64,000 nucleotides of DNA from Canna indica (GCA_034359265.1 CP136895.1:54144001-54208000), one strand, 5' to 3'; shown: positions 11,386 to 22,366, counted from the first letter of the stretch. Notes: generated from the letters alone by a model not told the origin. Translations and numbers: made by a program.

Positions 11386-11554
11386 CATCATCCGAGAATG
11401 AAGGATCCGAGTACCACGAAGATATGATTCATCTTGGATGGATGTTGATGGAGCTAATGGGAAAGCCTCTCAAGAAGAAGAAGGGCAAAAATAGAATCAT
11501 GTGCTTCCAATGCAATAAGCACGGACACTTGGAGAGCAATTGTCCTAAGACCAA
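10688..11554 (+). pseudogene. Copia gag, first part (broken)
   Basis: The frame starts at ATG 10688 (MDSSITLGQGFSTHAPPLF). It resembles the gag of plant copia elements (UBN2 family), forming the particle coat. Two in-frame TGA stops (10769 and 10985) lie where related proteins have Trp, consistent with TGG-to-TGA decay; a frameshift follows near 11230. The downstream part has a poly-Ser run encoded by a TCA microsatellite and a CCHC zinc knuckle, CFQCNKHGHLESNC, about 11500-11541. The gene is cut at 11554 by element E; it resumes at 17302. Confidence 0.85.
11326..11391 (+). repeat. (TCA)n microsatellite in copia gag
   Basis: About 22 near-perfect TCA triplets encode a poly-serine stretch just before the zinc knuckle. 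Confidence 0.9.
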
Positions 11555-12172
11555 TGTTAGGGACCTTCGGGTTTGTCAAGTCATGTATGTGTCATGACGG
11601 TCCCTAATGTGCATTATAAATATCGCATCATTCTCATCTATGTAGAACATCCACGCACTGTCCACCGCTCTCGTCCGCGACTAGCAAACGACCCTCGTTT
11701 ACTAGCCGCGACATGGCCAGTGGGGTGTGCAGCCCATGTAATTATGCATTGTAAAAGTGCTCGTGCACCGCCCACCATTCTCGCGCGCAACTAGCAAACA
11801 CCCATTGTTTACTAGCCGCAACATGGCCGGTGGGGGTGTGCGGCCATAGAAAATTTTGTCATGCTCCTTGTGTTTTTGGAAACCCCATGGGTGGCACTTG
11901 GGGGTTAGGCTCCACACCTATATTGCTCCTGGGCAAACATCTCTCTAGTTCATTAGCTCAAACATCCGTCCAAGCATTTGTAAGTATTTTTCAGACAAAC
12001 AACCATTTGGGCCAAATATTTTTACTTCCAAGCACACCGAGGCTCGAACACGGGCGACTTGGGAGCCCGAGACTTTCGAGATTGGCAAGGCGGTCCTTGC
12101 CCAAGGCTTATCCCTTGCGGGTGCAAGGTAGCCGCACTGACATTTTCTGCCCAAACAAGTTAATCCGTGATA
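11555..12172 (+). repeat. 5' LTR of element E
   Basis: 618 bp, ending ccgtgata. It contains an internal direct duplication of about 105-130 bp (11604-11733 and 11744-11846, sharing 'ctagcaaac' and 'tttactagccgc'), which is also in the 3' LTR (17034-17270). Confidence 0.85.
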
Positions 12173-12174
12173 GT

Positions 12175-12186
12175 TGGTATCAGAGC
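12175..12186 (+). other. Primer-binding site of element E
   Basis: TGGTATCAGAGC, complementary to initiator methionine tRNA, starts two bases after the LTR. Confidence 0.9.
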
Positions 12187-12315
12187 GAGGCAAGCTCGCA
12201 AAACTTTGGTGCAAGCAACCGATGCAATCCGTCAACAAGCTCGTGCCTTCGTCGTTGGAGATAAATGACGTTGGGGCACTCGACAATCTCGTAGGAGAGA
12301 TTTTCTTGAATAAGC

Positions 12316-13131
12316 ATGACTCGCAAAGGAGTCGGTGAAATGAGTGGTGTCGCCCAAGCGGTGATGACCGTTCCGGAAGAACCGTTGGGGGAGGACCCAA
12401 CACAAACTCAACAAGCTACGACGGGAAGTCGCACCGTCCAACTGCTTGGAGACTTGGAAATGATGGTGGCCGCTCACGACGTAGCAATAAACGTCCTTGA
12501 GAACGGCATGGGGCCGCAGGTCGGCAAGCTAGCCGACACACAAGAAGTTCTGGAGGCAAGACTAGATGGACTCCAGGATGACACTCAAGAAGCGATCAAG
12601 CAACTTCAAGGGGAGATTGAAGAACTAAGGGCTACAATCTCATTCCTAACCCGAGAGATCCACTCGAGCGGTGGCAACTCCCAGCAATGCGACACCCCAC
12701 AAAACCACCTTAAAGCACCTGAACCGAAGCCTTACAATGGGGCTCGAGATGCAAAAGTGGTGGAGAACTTCCTCTTCGACTTGGAGCAGTACTTCAAGGT
12801 CACGAGGACGATCGACGACGATATGAAAGTGTTCGATGCAACCATGTATCTGTCTGAAGATGCAAAAATCTGGTGGTGGACCAAATATGATGAAATTCAG
12901 AAGGGTCATTCAAAGATTGACACTTGGGATGATCTCAAGCGAGAACTAAAAGCTCAATTCTTCCCCGAGAATGTGGAATTCATCGCCCGACGGAAGTTAC
13001 GACAACTCCGTCACAACAATTCAATTCGAGAGTATGTGAAGGAGTTCTCAACCATTATGCTAGATGTTCCGGACATGGCCGAAATCGATCAACTATTCAT
13101 CTTCCTTGAAGGACTCAAGCCGTGGGAGTAA
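12316..13131 (+). pseudogene. Element E gag (open for 271 codons, then stops)
   Basis: Gag of a Ty3/gypsy element. The N-terminal third has a predicted coiled coil (about residues 60-110, LADTQEVLEARLDGLQDD). The retrotransposon gag domain follows, with KVVENFLFDLEQYFKV and IWWWTKYDEI. The frame closes with TAA after GLKPWE where family members continue. The same frame then reads QELAMRNVKSLSEAKIAAER with later TAG codons, and the zinc-knuckle remnant (MVRECPQRQALNTI, about 13399) lies in another frame. So gag is truncated by a stop and then frameshifted before its nucleocapsid part. Confidence 0.85.
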
Positions 13132-13398
13132 CAAGAACTCGCAATGAGGAATGTCAAGTCCTTGTCGGAAGCGAAGATCGCTGCAGAGCGACTCACTGAC
13201 TATAGTTCTGAAGAAAACCCGACAAAGGCGGCACCCTACAGGCCAAGAATCCAGAAGCTCGATAACTATAAGGGCAAAGGCACCACAGGCGATACGAGAT
13301 AGAGGGATCACTCGCAAAGAGAAAACCCTCCAAAGAGGCCTCCTCAAGGGGATTACCCTCCGAGGGGGAGCCAATAGAGACCCACGCCTATTTGCATA

Positions 13399-16300
13399 CA
13401 TGGTCCGAGAATGTCCTCAACGGCAAGCATTGAACACCATTATAGTCTATTTGATGGAAAACATAGTCAACTTCACCGTTAAGAAGGAGAAGGGCAAATC
13501 TCCCGCAGTCCCCGACGTGGAGGACTATTCCAGTGAAGATGAAGACACTGAAAGGCCTAACATGGGAGCAATGCGTCTCCTCAATGCTCTCAAGACTCAA
13601 GTGGGGGAGCAAGGTCCAAAGAAGGGACCCACCAAGGCGGCACACAAGCTGATGTTCATTGACATCGAGCTCAATTGCAAGAATACCCGAGCAATAGTCG
13701 ACTCGAGAGCAACTCATAACTTCATCGCCAAAGGAGAAGCAAAGCGACTAGGGCTCAAGCTAGAAAAGAGCTCGAGTCATGTCAAGGCAGTGAACTTCGA
13801 GGCACAAGAAATCAACGGCATCGCACGGGACATCCCGCTGAAGATTGGAGGATGGAAGGGTCAAACCAACCTGATGGCAATACCTCTTGATGACTACCAA
13901 GTCATTTTGGGGATGAAGTTTCTCAAGTCGGCGAAGGTGGTACCCATGCCCTTTGTCGACACTTTATGCTTGATGGGGGAGAACAATCCCAGCATTGTTC
14001 CAACGTTGCATTCGACACCGGGGAGTGAAAACCAACTCCTCTCCGCCACACAAGTGAAGAAAGAAGTTCGACAAGGTGAACTCACAATGGTGGCTGCAAT
14101 GAAGCTGGAAGGATCACTTGATGGGGTGGAACGAGAACCTGCAGCAGTCTCTAGAGTACTCAACGAGTTGGAAGACGTGATGCCACCCAAAACTACCAAA
14201 GGCCTTGCCGCCAAAGAGGGGGGTGGATCATCAAATCGAGCTGGAGCCGGGGGCTAAGCCCCCATACCAACCACCTTACCGTATGACACCACCATAGTTG
14301 GCAGAATTATGGAAGCAACTAAAGAAACTGCTCGACGGAGAATTGATTCACATCTCCAATGCTCTATTCGGAGCCCCTGTGCTGTTTTAGAAAAAGAAGG
14401 ATGGGAGTCTCTGCCTCTGTGTGGACTACCGAGCTTTGAACAAAGTGAATGTGAAGAACAAGTACCCCATCCCGCTCATTATGGACCTGTTCGACCAACT
14501 TGGCCAAGCAAGATACTTTCCAAGGTGGACTTGAGATCGGGCTACTGGCAAGTGCGGATTGCCGAGGGGGGCAAAGGAAAGACCACTTGCGTAACACGCT
14601 ATGGAGCTTACGAATTCTTGGTGATGCCGTTCGGCCTCACGAATGCTCCAGCTACATTCAGCACCATGATGAATCAACTGTTCCATGAGTACTTAGACAA
14701 ATTCATTGTGGTGTACTTAGACGATATTGTGGTCTACAGTCGGACCTTGGAGGAGCACTTGCAACATTTGAAGATCATCTTCAAGATCCTCCGGGAGAAC
14801 ACTTTGTTTATGAAGCGGGAGAAGTGCTACTTCGCCCAAGAAGAGATCAACTTTTTGGGACACCGAGTTGGGGGTAGAAAGATTCGAATGGACAATGTAA
14901 AGGTCTGCACTGTAGTGGAATGACAGCCACCCACAAAGATCACAGAACATAGGTCATTCCTTGGTTTTGTGAATTACTACCTAAGATTCATCTCCGGATA
15001 TTCAAGACGAACAGCTCCACTGACAGACTTGCTCAAGAAAGAAAAGGCATGGAAGCATTTGAAGACCTGAAGCGAGCGGTGATCGAGGAACCAGTTCTCT
15101 AGCTTCCCGACTATGGGCAACCCTTTAAAGTCCACACCGACGCATCAGACTACGCCATTAGAGGTGTCCTTATGTAGGAAGGAAACTCCGTCACCTTTGA
15201 GAGTCATAAGCTGAACGACACAGAGTGACGATACCCTGTACATGAGAAAGAAATGACTGCAATAGTAAACTGTCTCCGTGTTTGGAGGCACTACTTGCTC
15301 ACATCACGTTTTGTTGCGAAGATGGACAACATAGCGTTGAGTTACTTCCTGACTCAGAAGAAGCTGTCGCCGAAGCAAGCTTGATGGCAAGACTTCTTAG
15401 CGGAGTTTGACATGACGTTGGAATACAAGCCAGGATGTTCCAACATGGTGGCAGACGCTCTGAGCCGCAAGATAGAATGGGTTGCAGCCGTTCGAGGAGA
15501 AGCTGGGAGCAGCGTAAGCCAAGTGCAATCCAACTTCCGTGGGAAGATAAGCATGGGCTGCTCAAAGACACCCAGGCGGAGGCTCTGTTCAAGCTGACCA
15601 AAGATGGGAAGATAATGAAGTTTTGGGTCCGAGATGGACTCATCTTCACCAACAAAAATCGGTTGTACGTGCCTAGGGCAGATGGCCTGTGAAGAGAATT
15701 GTTAAAGGAGTGCCACGATACTCTTTGGGCAGGGCACCCTAGCGTACACTGAATAGTGGCCCTACTGGAGAGGGCAGTATATTGGCCAAAGATGGGGGAT
15801 GACGTCGAGGAGTATGTGAAGACATGCTTGATCTGCCAACAAGACAAGATCGAGCGACTGAAGCCTGCGGTTCTCCTCGAACCCTTGCCTGTTCCTGAGC
15901 GACCATGGGAAAGCATCTCCCTTGCCTTCATAGCGAGTCTACCCAAAGTGGGGGAGTTCGGTTCCAAATACGCTACATTCATGGCAGTCCCCTCGCATAG
16001 GAAGTGAAGCCGCAAAGCTCGTGATGCAGAATGTCGTGAAACTTTGGGGCATGACAAGGAATGTCATCAGTGATCGAGACCCACGGTTCCTTGGCAGATT
16101 CTGGACAGAGGTGTTCAAATTATTAGGGTCACAACTATACTTCTCCACGAGCTTACACCCTCAAATGGATAGGCAGACGGAGCGCATGAATGCACTCCTC
16201 GAACAATACCTCCGACACTTCGTAGCGGCGAACCAAAGGGACTGGACGAAGTTGCTAGACGTAGCCCAGTTCTCCTAAAATCTGCAGAGGAGCTCTGCCA

Positions 16301-16968
16301 CCAACAAGAGTCCCTTTGAGATTTTATTGGGACGGCAACCAGACACACCCCACTCACTGGTTCTTGGCTACACTGGAAGCAATTCAACTGCTTATCAAAT
16401 GGCTAAGGAGTGGCAATATAATCAAGAGATCACTCGAGCCTATCTAGAATTGGCGGAACGCAAAATGAAGAAGTGGGTTGACGAAGGAAGGAGACATCAA
16501 GAATTCAAGGTCGGTGATCAAGTACTGATAAGATTCCACCCGGCATCCCTCAAAATCTTTCGATGCAGGATACACAAGGGCCTCGTGCGCAAATACGATG
16601 GGCCCTTCCCCATCATCAAAAGGGTAGGGTCGGTGGCTTATCGACTCCAACTTCCAGCATGGTGCAAAACACACCCCATCTTCCTTGTGAGCAACTTATA
16701 GCCCTACCATGCCGACCCACACGACGATGGATGCAATATTCCAACACGTCCACCCGCAACAACCAAGGCGGTGAAACGTGAAGCAGAGGATATCTTGGCG
16801 GACCGCAAAGTGAAACTCCCGAACGGCAACAAAGAACGGGAATACATTGTCAAGTGGATGGGACTCCCTACCTCCGAAGCTAGCTGGGAGAAGGAGAGAA
16901 CCTTGCGACATGAAGAAGACATCATCACCACATTCAAGAAGGGGTCGATGAGGGCATTGACTTCATAA
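13399..16968 (+). pseudogene. Element E pol (protease, RT, RNase H, integrase, chromodomain), decayed
   Basis: Protease: about 13640-13960; the catalytic DSG is now DSR (VDSRATHNF). Reverse transcriptase: about 14290-14910, with YLDDIVVYS at about 14713. RNase H: about 15120-15475 (HTDASDYAI; stops in frame). Integrase: zinc-binding H/H at about 15706-15729 and CLICQ at about 15826. The DDE core lacks its first Asp because sequence is missing between GEFGS and KYATF, while ISDRDPRF (second Asp) and the Glu region remain. Chromodomain: 16771-16968, with EYIVKWMGLPTSEASWE, the methyl-histone-binding module that targets such elements to heterochromatin. Six or more stops or frameshifts make it inactive. 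Confidence 0.9.
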
Positions 16969-16979
16969 GTGGGGGAGAA
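16969..16979 (+). other. Polypurine tract of element E
   Basis: GTGGGGGAGAA immediately precedes the 3' LTR start at 16980 and primes plus-strand synthesis. Confidence 0.8.
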
Positions 16980-17301
16980 TGTTAGGGACCTTCGCGTTTG
17001 TTAAGTCCTGTATGTATCATGACGGTCCCTAACGTGCATTGTAAATGTTGCATCATTCACATCCATGTAGAACGTCCGCGCCACCGTCCACCGCTCTCGC
17101 CCGTGACTAGCAAACGACCCATGTTTACTAGCTGCGACATGGCCAGTGGGGTGTGTGGCCCATGTAATTATGAATTGTAAAAGCGCTCGCGCACCGTCCA
17201 TCGTTCTCACGTGCGACTAGCAAACACCCCTCGTTTACTAGCCGCGGCATGGCCGGTGGGGGTGTGCAACCATTTTTCGCCCAAACAAGTTAGTCCTGAC
17301 A
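16980..17301 (+). repeat. 3' LTR of element E, internally deleted
   Basis: Only about 322 bp against 618 bp in the 5' LTR; the copy jumps from 'gtgtgcaaccat' to 'ttttcgcccaaac', missing roughly 290 bp of the LTR's right half. Confidence 0.85.
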
Positions 17302-18098
17302 CCAAGCTCACCTCCTCATCATCCTCAAAGAAAGATAAAAGAAGAAGGATGAATAAGAAAGCACTAATGGCTACTTGGGATGTAAGCGAGTCATCACCAC
17401 CTTCAAGTGGGGAAGAAAGCTCAAGGGAGAATGCAAACTTTTGTTTCATGACGAAGGATAATGAGGTACCCACTATTACTATAGGTGGTAATATCTTTAC
17501 ACAAGTAGAATTAGAAAATGAAATTGAGCATATGTATGAAGAATTTAGTAGTGTTAGAAAAAGATTCAAGGAACTTAAAAAGGAAAATAAAATGCTAGAA
17601 CAAGAAAATGATGATCTTTTGCTTTCTTGTAATGAGTCAAGAATGAAGGTTGAACTTCTAGAAAATGATAAAAAATCCTTAGAAAAGAAAAATATAGATC
17701 TACAAAATTTGAATGACTCATTGAAAATAGAAAATGCCTTATTATGCTTACAAATTGAAAAATTGAATGTTGGCATGTTATCATTAAAAAATGAGTTACT
17801 TTCATTAAATGAGAAAATAAAAAATATGTATACCCATGCCTCCTATGCAAAATTCTCTAAAGTATCTTCCCATTCTCATCCACACATTCATGTCCATCAT
17901 CATGCTTCTATTAAATTTGAAGGTCATTGTTTTTGTTATGGCATGTATGGACATATGGTTAGGGATTATGTATTAAAAAGGAACCCCAATGCTAAATCAC
18001 TTTGGGTTCCAAAATCTTCTAACCCCCAAGGATCCAAAGAAATTTGGGTACCAAAGTCTTCATGCTTAAATGCAGGGGGAGACACTACACTTAAATGA
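17302..18098 (+). pseudogene. Copia gag, C-terminal part with coiled coil
   Basis: This continues the gag frame broken at 11554 (PKT before element E, then KLTSSSSSKKDKRR). It contains the motif ALMATWDVSE, an acidic stretch, and a long heptad-rich coiled coil (about 17510-17830; repeated Glu/Leu/Lys/Asn). A second, degenerate zinc knuckle, CFCYGMYGHMVRDY, has lost its last Cys. WVPKSS repeats end the frame. Plant SIRE-type elements have this gag layout. The frame is open from 17302, so this part is better preserved than the N-terminal part. Confidence 0.8.
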
Positions 18099-19573
18099 AG
18101 ATACATTGATGGCTTGAAGTTGCTTGGAAAGTAAAGAAAGAGGAATTAAGATTGTTGCAACTTCTTGACTAATGTGATTGGTATCAACTCCTAACTCTAC
18201 TCTTGCTTGCATCACTGTTGGAGTTTGATAATTAGTGTATATGCTTTATTTAGTACTCACTTGATACTTTATTGTCCATGTATTCACCCTTGATTAACAT
18301 CCTTGTGACATCAAGTTTTTGGATTTCAATTTTTCATTTTATTTTCGGTCTCCTCTGAGGCCATTTGTGACCTATAATGGGTCTATGCAACCTTTGGTTT
18401 TAAAACCTTGGCTAATTGTGGCCGTATTGGTTTTCAACCTTAGGAAGGGTTTGAGATCTTGATTGTAAAATGCTTTTCACTTCTTGAGATCTCCTTGATT
18501 CATTTTGATTTCAATTTTGGTTGTATTTTGAAAAATGAATCCCCACTAGTTAGCAAAACTTGACTTTCGAGAAATAAACTTGATTTTCCTTTGCTATCTA
18601 GTTTATGAACTTGCTAAGTAAGAAAATGTCTATTGTACCTTTTATGTTTCAATTACTTGCAAGTTAAACATTGATTAGGATGCAAATGTTTTTAGAGAAC
18701 GCATGCTAAATACTTGAAAATTCTATGAGGTAGTAGTTTCACCTTTGCACCATGTAGTATGATACCTCATAAAGCATGTAGAAACTCTTGCACCTTGCTC
18801 ATGATAAAGTACTTGATTGTGTCTATATTAAAATTCATGAGCTTTTAAGAAAATGACTTGTAGACAATCTCTTGATATACCATGTTAATTCTTGATCAAA
18901 ATTGTACCAAGTTATTTGAGTAATCTTCGGGACTGTTTCTAGTAACTCAAACTTTGTATACATGATTAGAATGATCATATCTTAGTCATATACAAGTTTG
19001 ATCAAAATTAGAAATGATTATGAAAAATGAGTATTTTTCAATAAAACGTGAAATCTGAAATCTCAGCGATTTATCAAAAAATGCAGAAAATTAATTTTAG
19101 AAAATTTTTTGTTTCTACACTTTGCTTGAAAAATCTAGTTTTCGTTGAAAATGTTGCAAAAAGTATCATGGAGAATTCGATTTTACATGATTTTGGATAC
19201 ATCTTTATCAAAAATCAGAAACTTAGTCTTTATTGAGTAAATGCATTTTGGATATCCCATAATCGATTATGTATAACTCTCTTGACATATCTTGAAACTT
19301 GTGTTTATTATTTTAAAGCATCCTTGATAACCTGTATGCTTAAATCTTATCATTGTGGAATTTAAGGGAAGTCTAGAAGTGCTTAACTTAGGCCCTTTTT
19401 GATTGATGTCAAAAGGGGGAGAAGAATCTAGACATAGACATGCATATAGTTGTTAGGGGGAGTTTATTCTAAATATGCATGTTGATAGGGGGAGCATTAT
19501 ACATTCACTTGATGAAATGCTATGCTTGTTGATATATTTCTTAATGCATTTATTGAGAAGTCTGTCATCATCA
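18099..19573 (+). other. Noncoding interior of the copia element
   Basis: About 1.5 kb between gag and the 3' LTR where pol should lie. It has no long ORF and no pol motif in any frame. Three polypurine-like tracts occur near its end (AAAAGGGGGAGA at 19411, TTAGGGGGAGT at 19453, ATAGGGGGAGC at 19485). Confidence 0.75.
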
Positions 19574-19586
19574 AAAAGGGGGAGAT
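19574..19586 (+). other. Polypurine tract of the copia element
   Basis: AAAAAGGGGGAGA is directly followed by the LTR start TGTTGGAC; it is the last of four similar tracts in about 175 bp. Confidence 0.85.
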
Positions 19587-20791
19587 TGTTGGACTAAGGT
19601 TTTCAACCTTGGTCATCATCTTGATTTTGATGATAACAAACTTATTCTAATGAGTTTATCAAGTGTTTGATCTCAGGTTGAGGTTACGATATACGCACGA
19701 TGTTCGTTTGGAGAAAAACAAGAATCAACAAAAATGGCTCCGTCATAGATCGAGTAGAATATCTAGAGTTAAAAATAGAATTCATGTAATATGTCTCTAG
19801 GTATATATCCCAAGCCTAATTGTAATATCATCCAAGTCAAGACTTGGTAACAGAACCCGGAAGCGAAGCGCGCAAGAAGAAAACTCGAAGAAACAGTCTC
19901 TGCCCAGGTTCGGTCGACCGGTCGGTCTTCCGAATGAAGCAAAAAATTGGCAGTAGCCAATTCGGTCGACCAGTCTATCGGCTGAAGTGCGCCCAAAAGC
20001 AAAAGATTATTGCAGTCCCTTGGGTTGTCAATCAGTCGGTCGACCGACGATCGACTGGCAAGCGACTGGGCACCTCCAACGGGCAGAAAAATGAGTTGGG
20101 TGGAGCTGCTGAGTGAGGGGTTATAAATACCCCTCACCAGCCTTCCAAGAGGCTTTTAACCATTCATTGAAGATCTCCTAGAGTGTTCTTGAGCTTTCCC
20201 AAGTGGATTTCATCGCGCAAGCTTCGATGATCATTCATCTACTCGAAGCATTCTTTCCACCTCATCTCTGGCTTCACTTCGAGCTCTACATCTTGACGAG
20301 TTGGAGGCTTTGGAAGGGAGCTCACTTGTGTGGTTTAATTCTTAGCTCCTTTGTTGTTATTTTTCTTGTTATTAAACTAGGTTTCCATTGTTAGCTTGCT
20401 AGGTGTGCTAGGTTAAACACTTAGGGTTTCCTTTGTAGAATTGTGTTTTGTCTAGGTGAATAGGTGTGAGGAATTCTCAAAGGGTTGAGAAGCGATTCAT
20501 CGGTTGTATTCAAAGGGAAACACATTATCTATAAAGAAGTTGGTTAGAAATCCTTGGTGGGGAGCCAAGGTAGTGGAGTAGGCGGTGTTGGCCGAACCTC
20601 TATAATCTCTTGTGTTTGCATTGCCTTGTTTGATTGCTTATAATTGCTTTTCATATTTGCTAACGAATATGATTTAGTCACACTTAGTTTCGGTTGAAGT
20701 TTGAATTGATTTAAAAGAAATTGAGTTGAAGTTAAAATTAACCCAACACTATTCACCCCCGCCCCCTTCTAGGGTGGGTATTCACTCAATA
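19587..20791 (+). repeat. 3' LTR of the gag-only copia
   Basis: 1205 bp, matching the 5' LTR outside the solo insertion. It has the palindrome cluster at 19908-20060 and a TATA box, GGTTATAAATACCC, at about 20119. The final CAACA has become CAATA. Confidence 0.9.
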
Positions 20792-20796
20792 CCCAC

Positions 20797-21216
20797 GTTG
20801 TTTGATCTACCCCGATCTACTCTTGGAGGAGGAGAGGAAGCGATTCGATGCCGATGGTGGCCTTGGTAGAGGAGACGAGATGATAATTCGGCCAGTGTGG
20901 AGCCTCGAGGAGTTGTGCGATCTCCGGAAGAGACTATCCTTGAGCCGGAGGCATGTTACGATTTCTGCTTTTACAAGTTTAGATAGGTATTTTGCGTGGG
21001 CGAGAGAGATTGTTTTTTATTTCTTAGGAGATTTTGGTATTTTATTTTTGGGTTAATCGGGTAATTCAGGCCGGGGCCCGATTTTTTCGGGTTAATCGGG
21101 TTGGGCCCCGATTTATATTTCAGGTAGGGTCGGGTTGGGAAAACCCACAAAATTTTGGGTTCTGATTAATCGAGTCATGTCAGGTTTTTACCCGCCCCGA
21201 CCGATGCTCACCCCTA
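20797..21216 (+). other. Right part of the hAT element
   Basis: A GC-rich inner piece (20797-20960) is followed by AT-rich DNA and then repeated 'cgggttaatcggg' motifs leading into the terminal repeat. No transposase is recognisable; the ORF at 20802-21056 is unassigned. Confidence 0.6.
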
Positions 21217-22057
21217 GTTTAGTCAACCGTTAGTGATAGATGTTTTTATCTCTGCGTTCGCGCCCGCCCCCTTTCTTTCTCCTACTTTCTTCTCCTCCAC
21301 GCCGAATCACCTACTGTCGCCGATACTGCCACCGGTTTTGGCTGCTCCTCCTCCCGGATTCGAATCGACCATCGTCTCCAGGTAATCCCTCTGCTTCCCT
21401 CCTCTCTATCCCCTTCTGGTTATACGATGCGGGTGATTGGGGCCGGTCGAAACCTTAGCATTTCGATCGACCTCTAGCCGTTGAACCCATCATCAGTCTA
21501 GTGTCCGACTTGGGACACTGGACGCCGGCGCCGGAGTCCACTGGAATATTACCTTGTTAAGAATTGGCGCCGAAGTCCACTGTTAACAATTACTTTGATT
21601 AGGGTTTAGTTAAACCCCTAATATTATTTTTTTATTACTATTAATTAATTAATTAATTAGTTCTTCATGTTATTTAATTAATTAGGATTGATTTATTTTA
21701 TTTCTTTTAAATTTTAATATTTTAATTAGGGTTTAAATATTAATGTTAGTATTATTAAGTGTTAATTCAATTTTTGTTAGTCCAATTAATACTAGAGTCG
21801 ATAAAATTAAACCATTGTGGATGCTGGTGCCGCCATTGGGGCTGAAACCTAAGGACTCACGCCGACGTTCACTGTGTACTCACACCACTATGGACTCGCG
21901 ACGACATCCATAAATTTAGAAAATAATCATCCATTCAACGAGTTGATACGTTTCACGTACGCATCGATGAGTCAGATATGATTTAGCAAAACCTTATATC
22001 TTCTATTAAATCTATCTCTACCTATATATAATCTAATTATATGCTTAATCGACAGCT

Positions 22058-22263
22058 ATGGTGGGTCGAGGTTATCACCGAATGTCATCCAGCCTTTTAG
22101 AGTCTCCGATCGGCGAGACTCTAGATTCTGCGACACTTGCTTCTGCTGATCCTCCTGCAGCCGAGGCTAGTTAGTCGAGACACAGGCAGCCACATGGGCC
22201 GAACAGGATTCAGCCTCCACCAGCCGCGGAGTCAGAGAGACTTATTAGTGTCCATGGACAACG
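22058..22263 (+). pseudogene. First exon of the CACTA second gene, in CACTA-4
   Basis: It begins ATGGTGGGTCGAGG and aligns with exon 1 of the Transposase_24-type gene in CACTA-3 (62156), sharing ESPIGET, ADPP and GPNR. An in-frame TAG replaces part of the Ser/Arg-rich stretch. It ends at a GT donor at 22264; the downstream exons are lost with the right end of CACTA-4. Confidence 0.75.
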
Positions 22264-22344
22264 GTAATGTATTATTAATTATTAATTAATTATATATAAT
22301 TCATTATATCATAATAAGGCATAGTTGTTTCCATCGAACAATGG

Positions 22345-22366
22345 GGGTGTGGGTATTCACTCAACA
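22345..22366 (+). other. Copia LTR 3' end remnant
   Basis: GGGTGTGGGTATTCACTC then AACA matches the terminal bases of the copia LTRs (10610-10632 and 20770-20791). It may be the right end of the LTR started at 6542, with CACTA-4 between them. Confidence 0.5.

Larger units (their letters stand above)
11555..17301 (+). mobile_element. Element E: Ty3/gypsy chromovirus with chromodomain
   Basis: LTRs begin TGTTAGGGACCTTCG at 11555 and 16980. ACCAA at 11550-11554 matches (A)CCAA after the 3' LTR, a 5-bp duplication with one base shared or lost. A tRNA-Met primer site follows the 5' LTR and a polypurine tract precedes the 3' LTR. Domains run gag, protease, reverse transcriptase, RNase H, integrase, chromodomain, the chromovirus order (Galadriel/Reina-like by the canonical chromodomain; lineage not proven). 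It is inserted in copia gag in the same orientation and is non-functional through many stops and deletions. Confidence 0.9.
7930..20791 (+). mobile_element. Gag-only Ty1/copia (SIRE-like) retrotransposon with nested insertions
   Basis: Two LTRs begin TGTTGGACTAAGG (7930 and 19587) and end TTCACTCAACA/TTCACTCAATA (10632, 20791). The flanks are CCCGC (7925-7929) and CCCAC (20792-20796), a near-perfect 5-bp duplication. A primer-binding site follows the 5' LTR and a polypurine tract precedes the 3' LTR. After removing nested elements the interior is about 3.2 kb: a decayed gag and about 1.5 kb of noncoding DNA, with no protease, integrase, reverse transcriptase or RNase H. It would depend on a relative for mobilisation. 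Confidence 0.85.
7482..21216 (+). mobile_element. hAT-like non-autonomous transposon (interrupted)
   Basis: Perfect 12-bp terminal inverted repeats, TAGGGGTGAGCA at 7482 and TGCTCACCCCTA ending at 21216, are flanked by an 8-bp duplication, GCTTAGTC (7474-7481) and GTTTAGTC (21217-21224), one mismatch. An 8-bp duplication is typical of hAT. Subtracting the copia insertion leaves about 870 bp with repeated 'cgggtcgggttg' subterminal motifs and a GC-rich interior, but no recognisable hAT transposase. Confidence 0.8.
7092..22310 (+). mobile_element. CACTA-4, deletion derivative hosting a nest of elements
   Basis: The left terminus CACTACTAGAAAT is at 7092, followed by subterminal repeats (7110-7480). 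An hAT element interrupts it at 7482-21216; CACTA sequence resumes with the 'cgcgcccgccc' leader, a decayed 26-bp minisatellite remnant, the conserved pre-TNP2 segment (21917-22000) and then jumps directly to the second-gene promoter and first exon (22058-22263). Compared with CACTA-3, the whole TNP2 gene (about 3.85 kb) is missing. The right end is lost; recognisable sequence stops inside the first intron near 22310. Confidence 0.75.

Noticed and set aside
11830..12264. 144-codon ORF before the gag of element E
   Set aside because: It lies across the 5' LTR and the primer-binding site; gag starts later at 12316.
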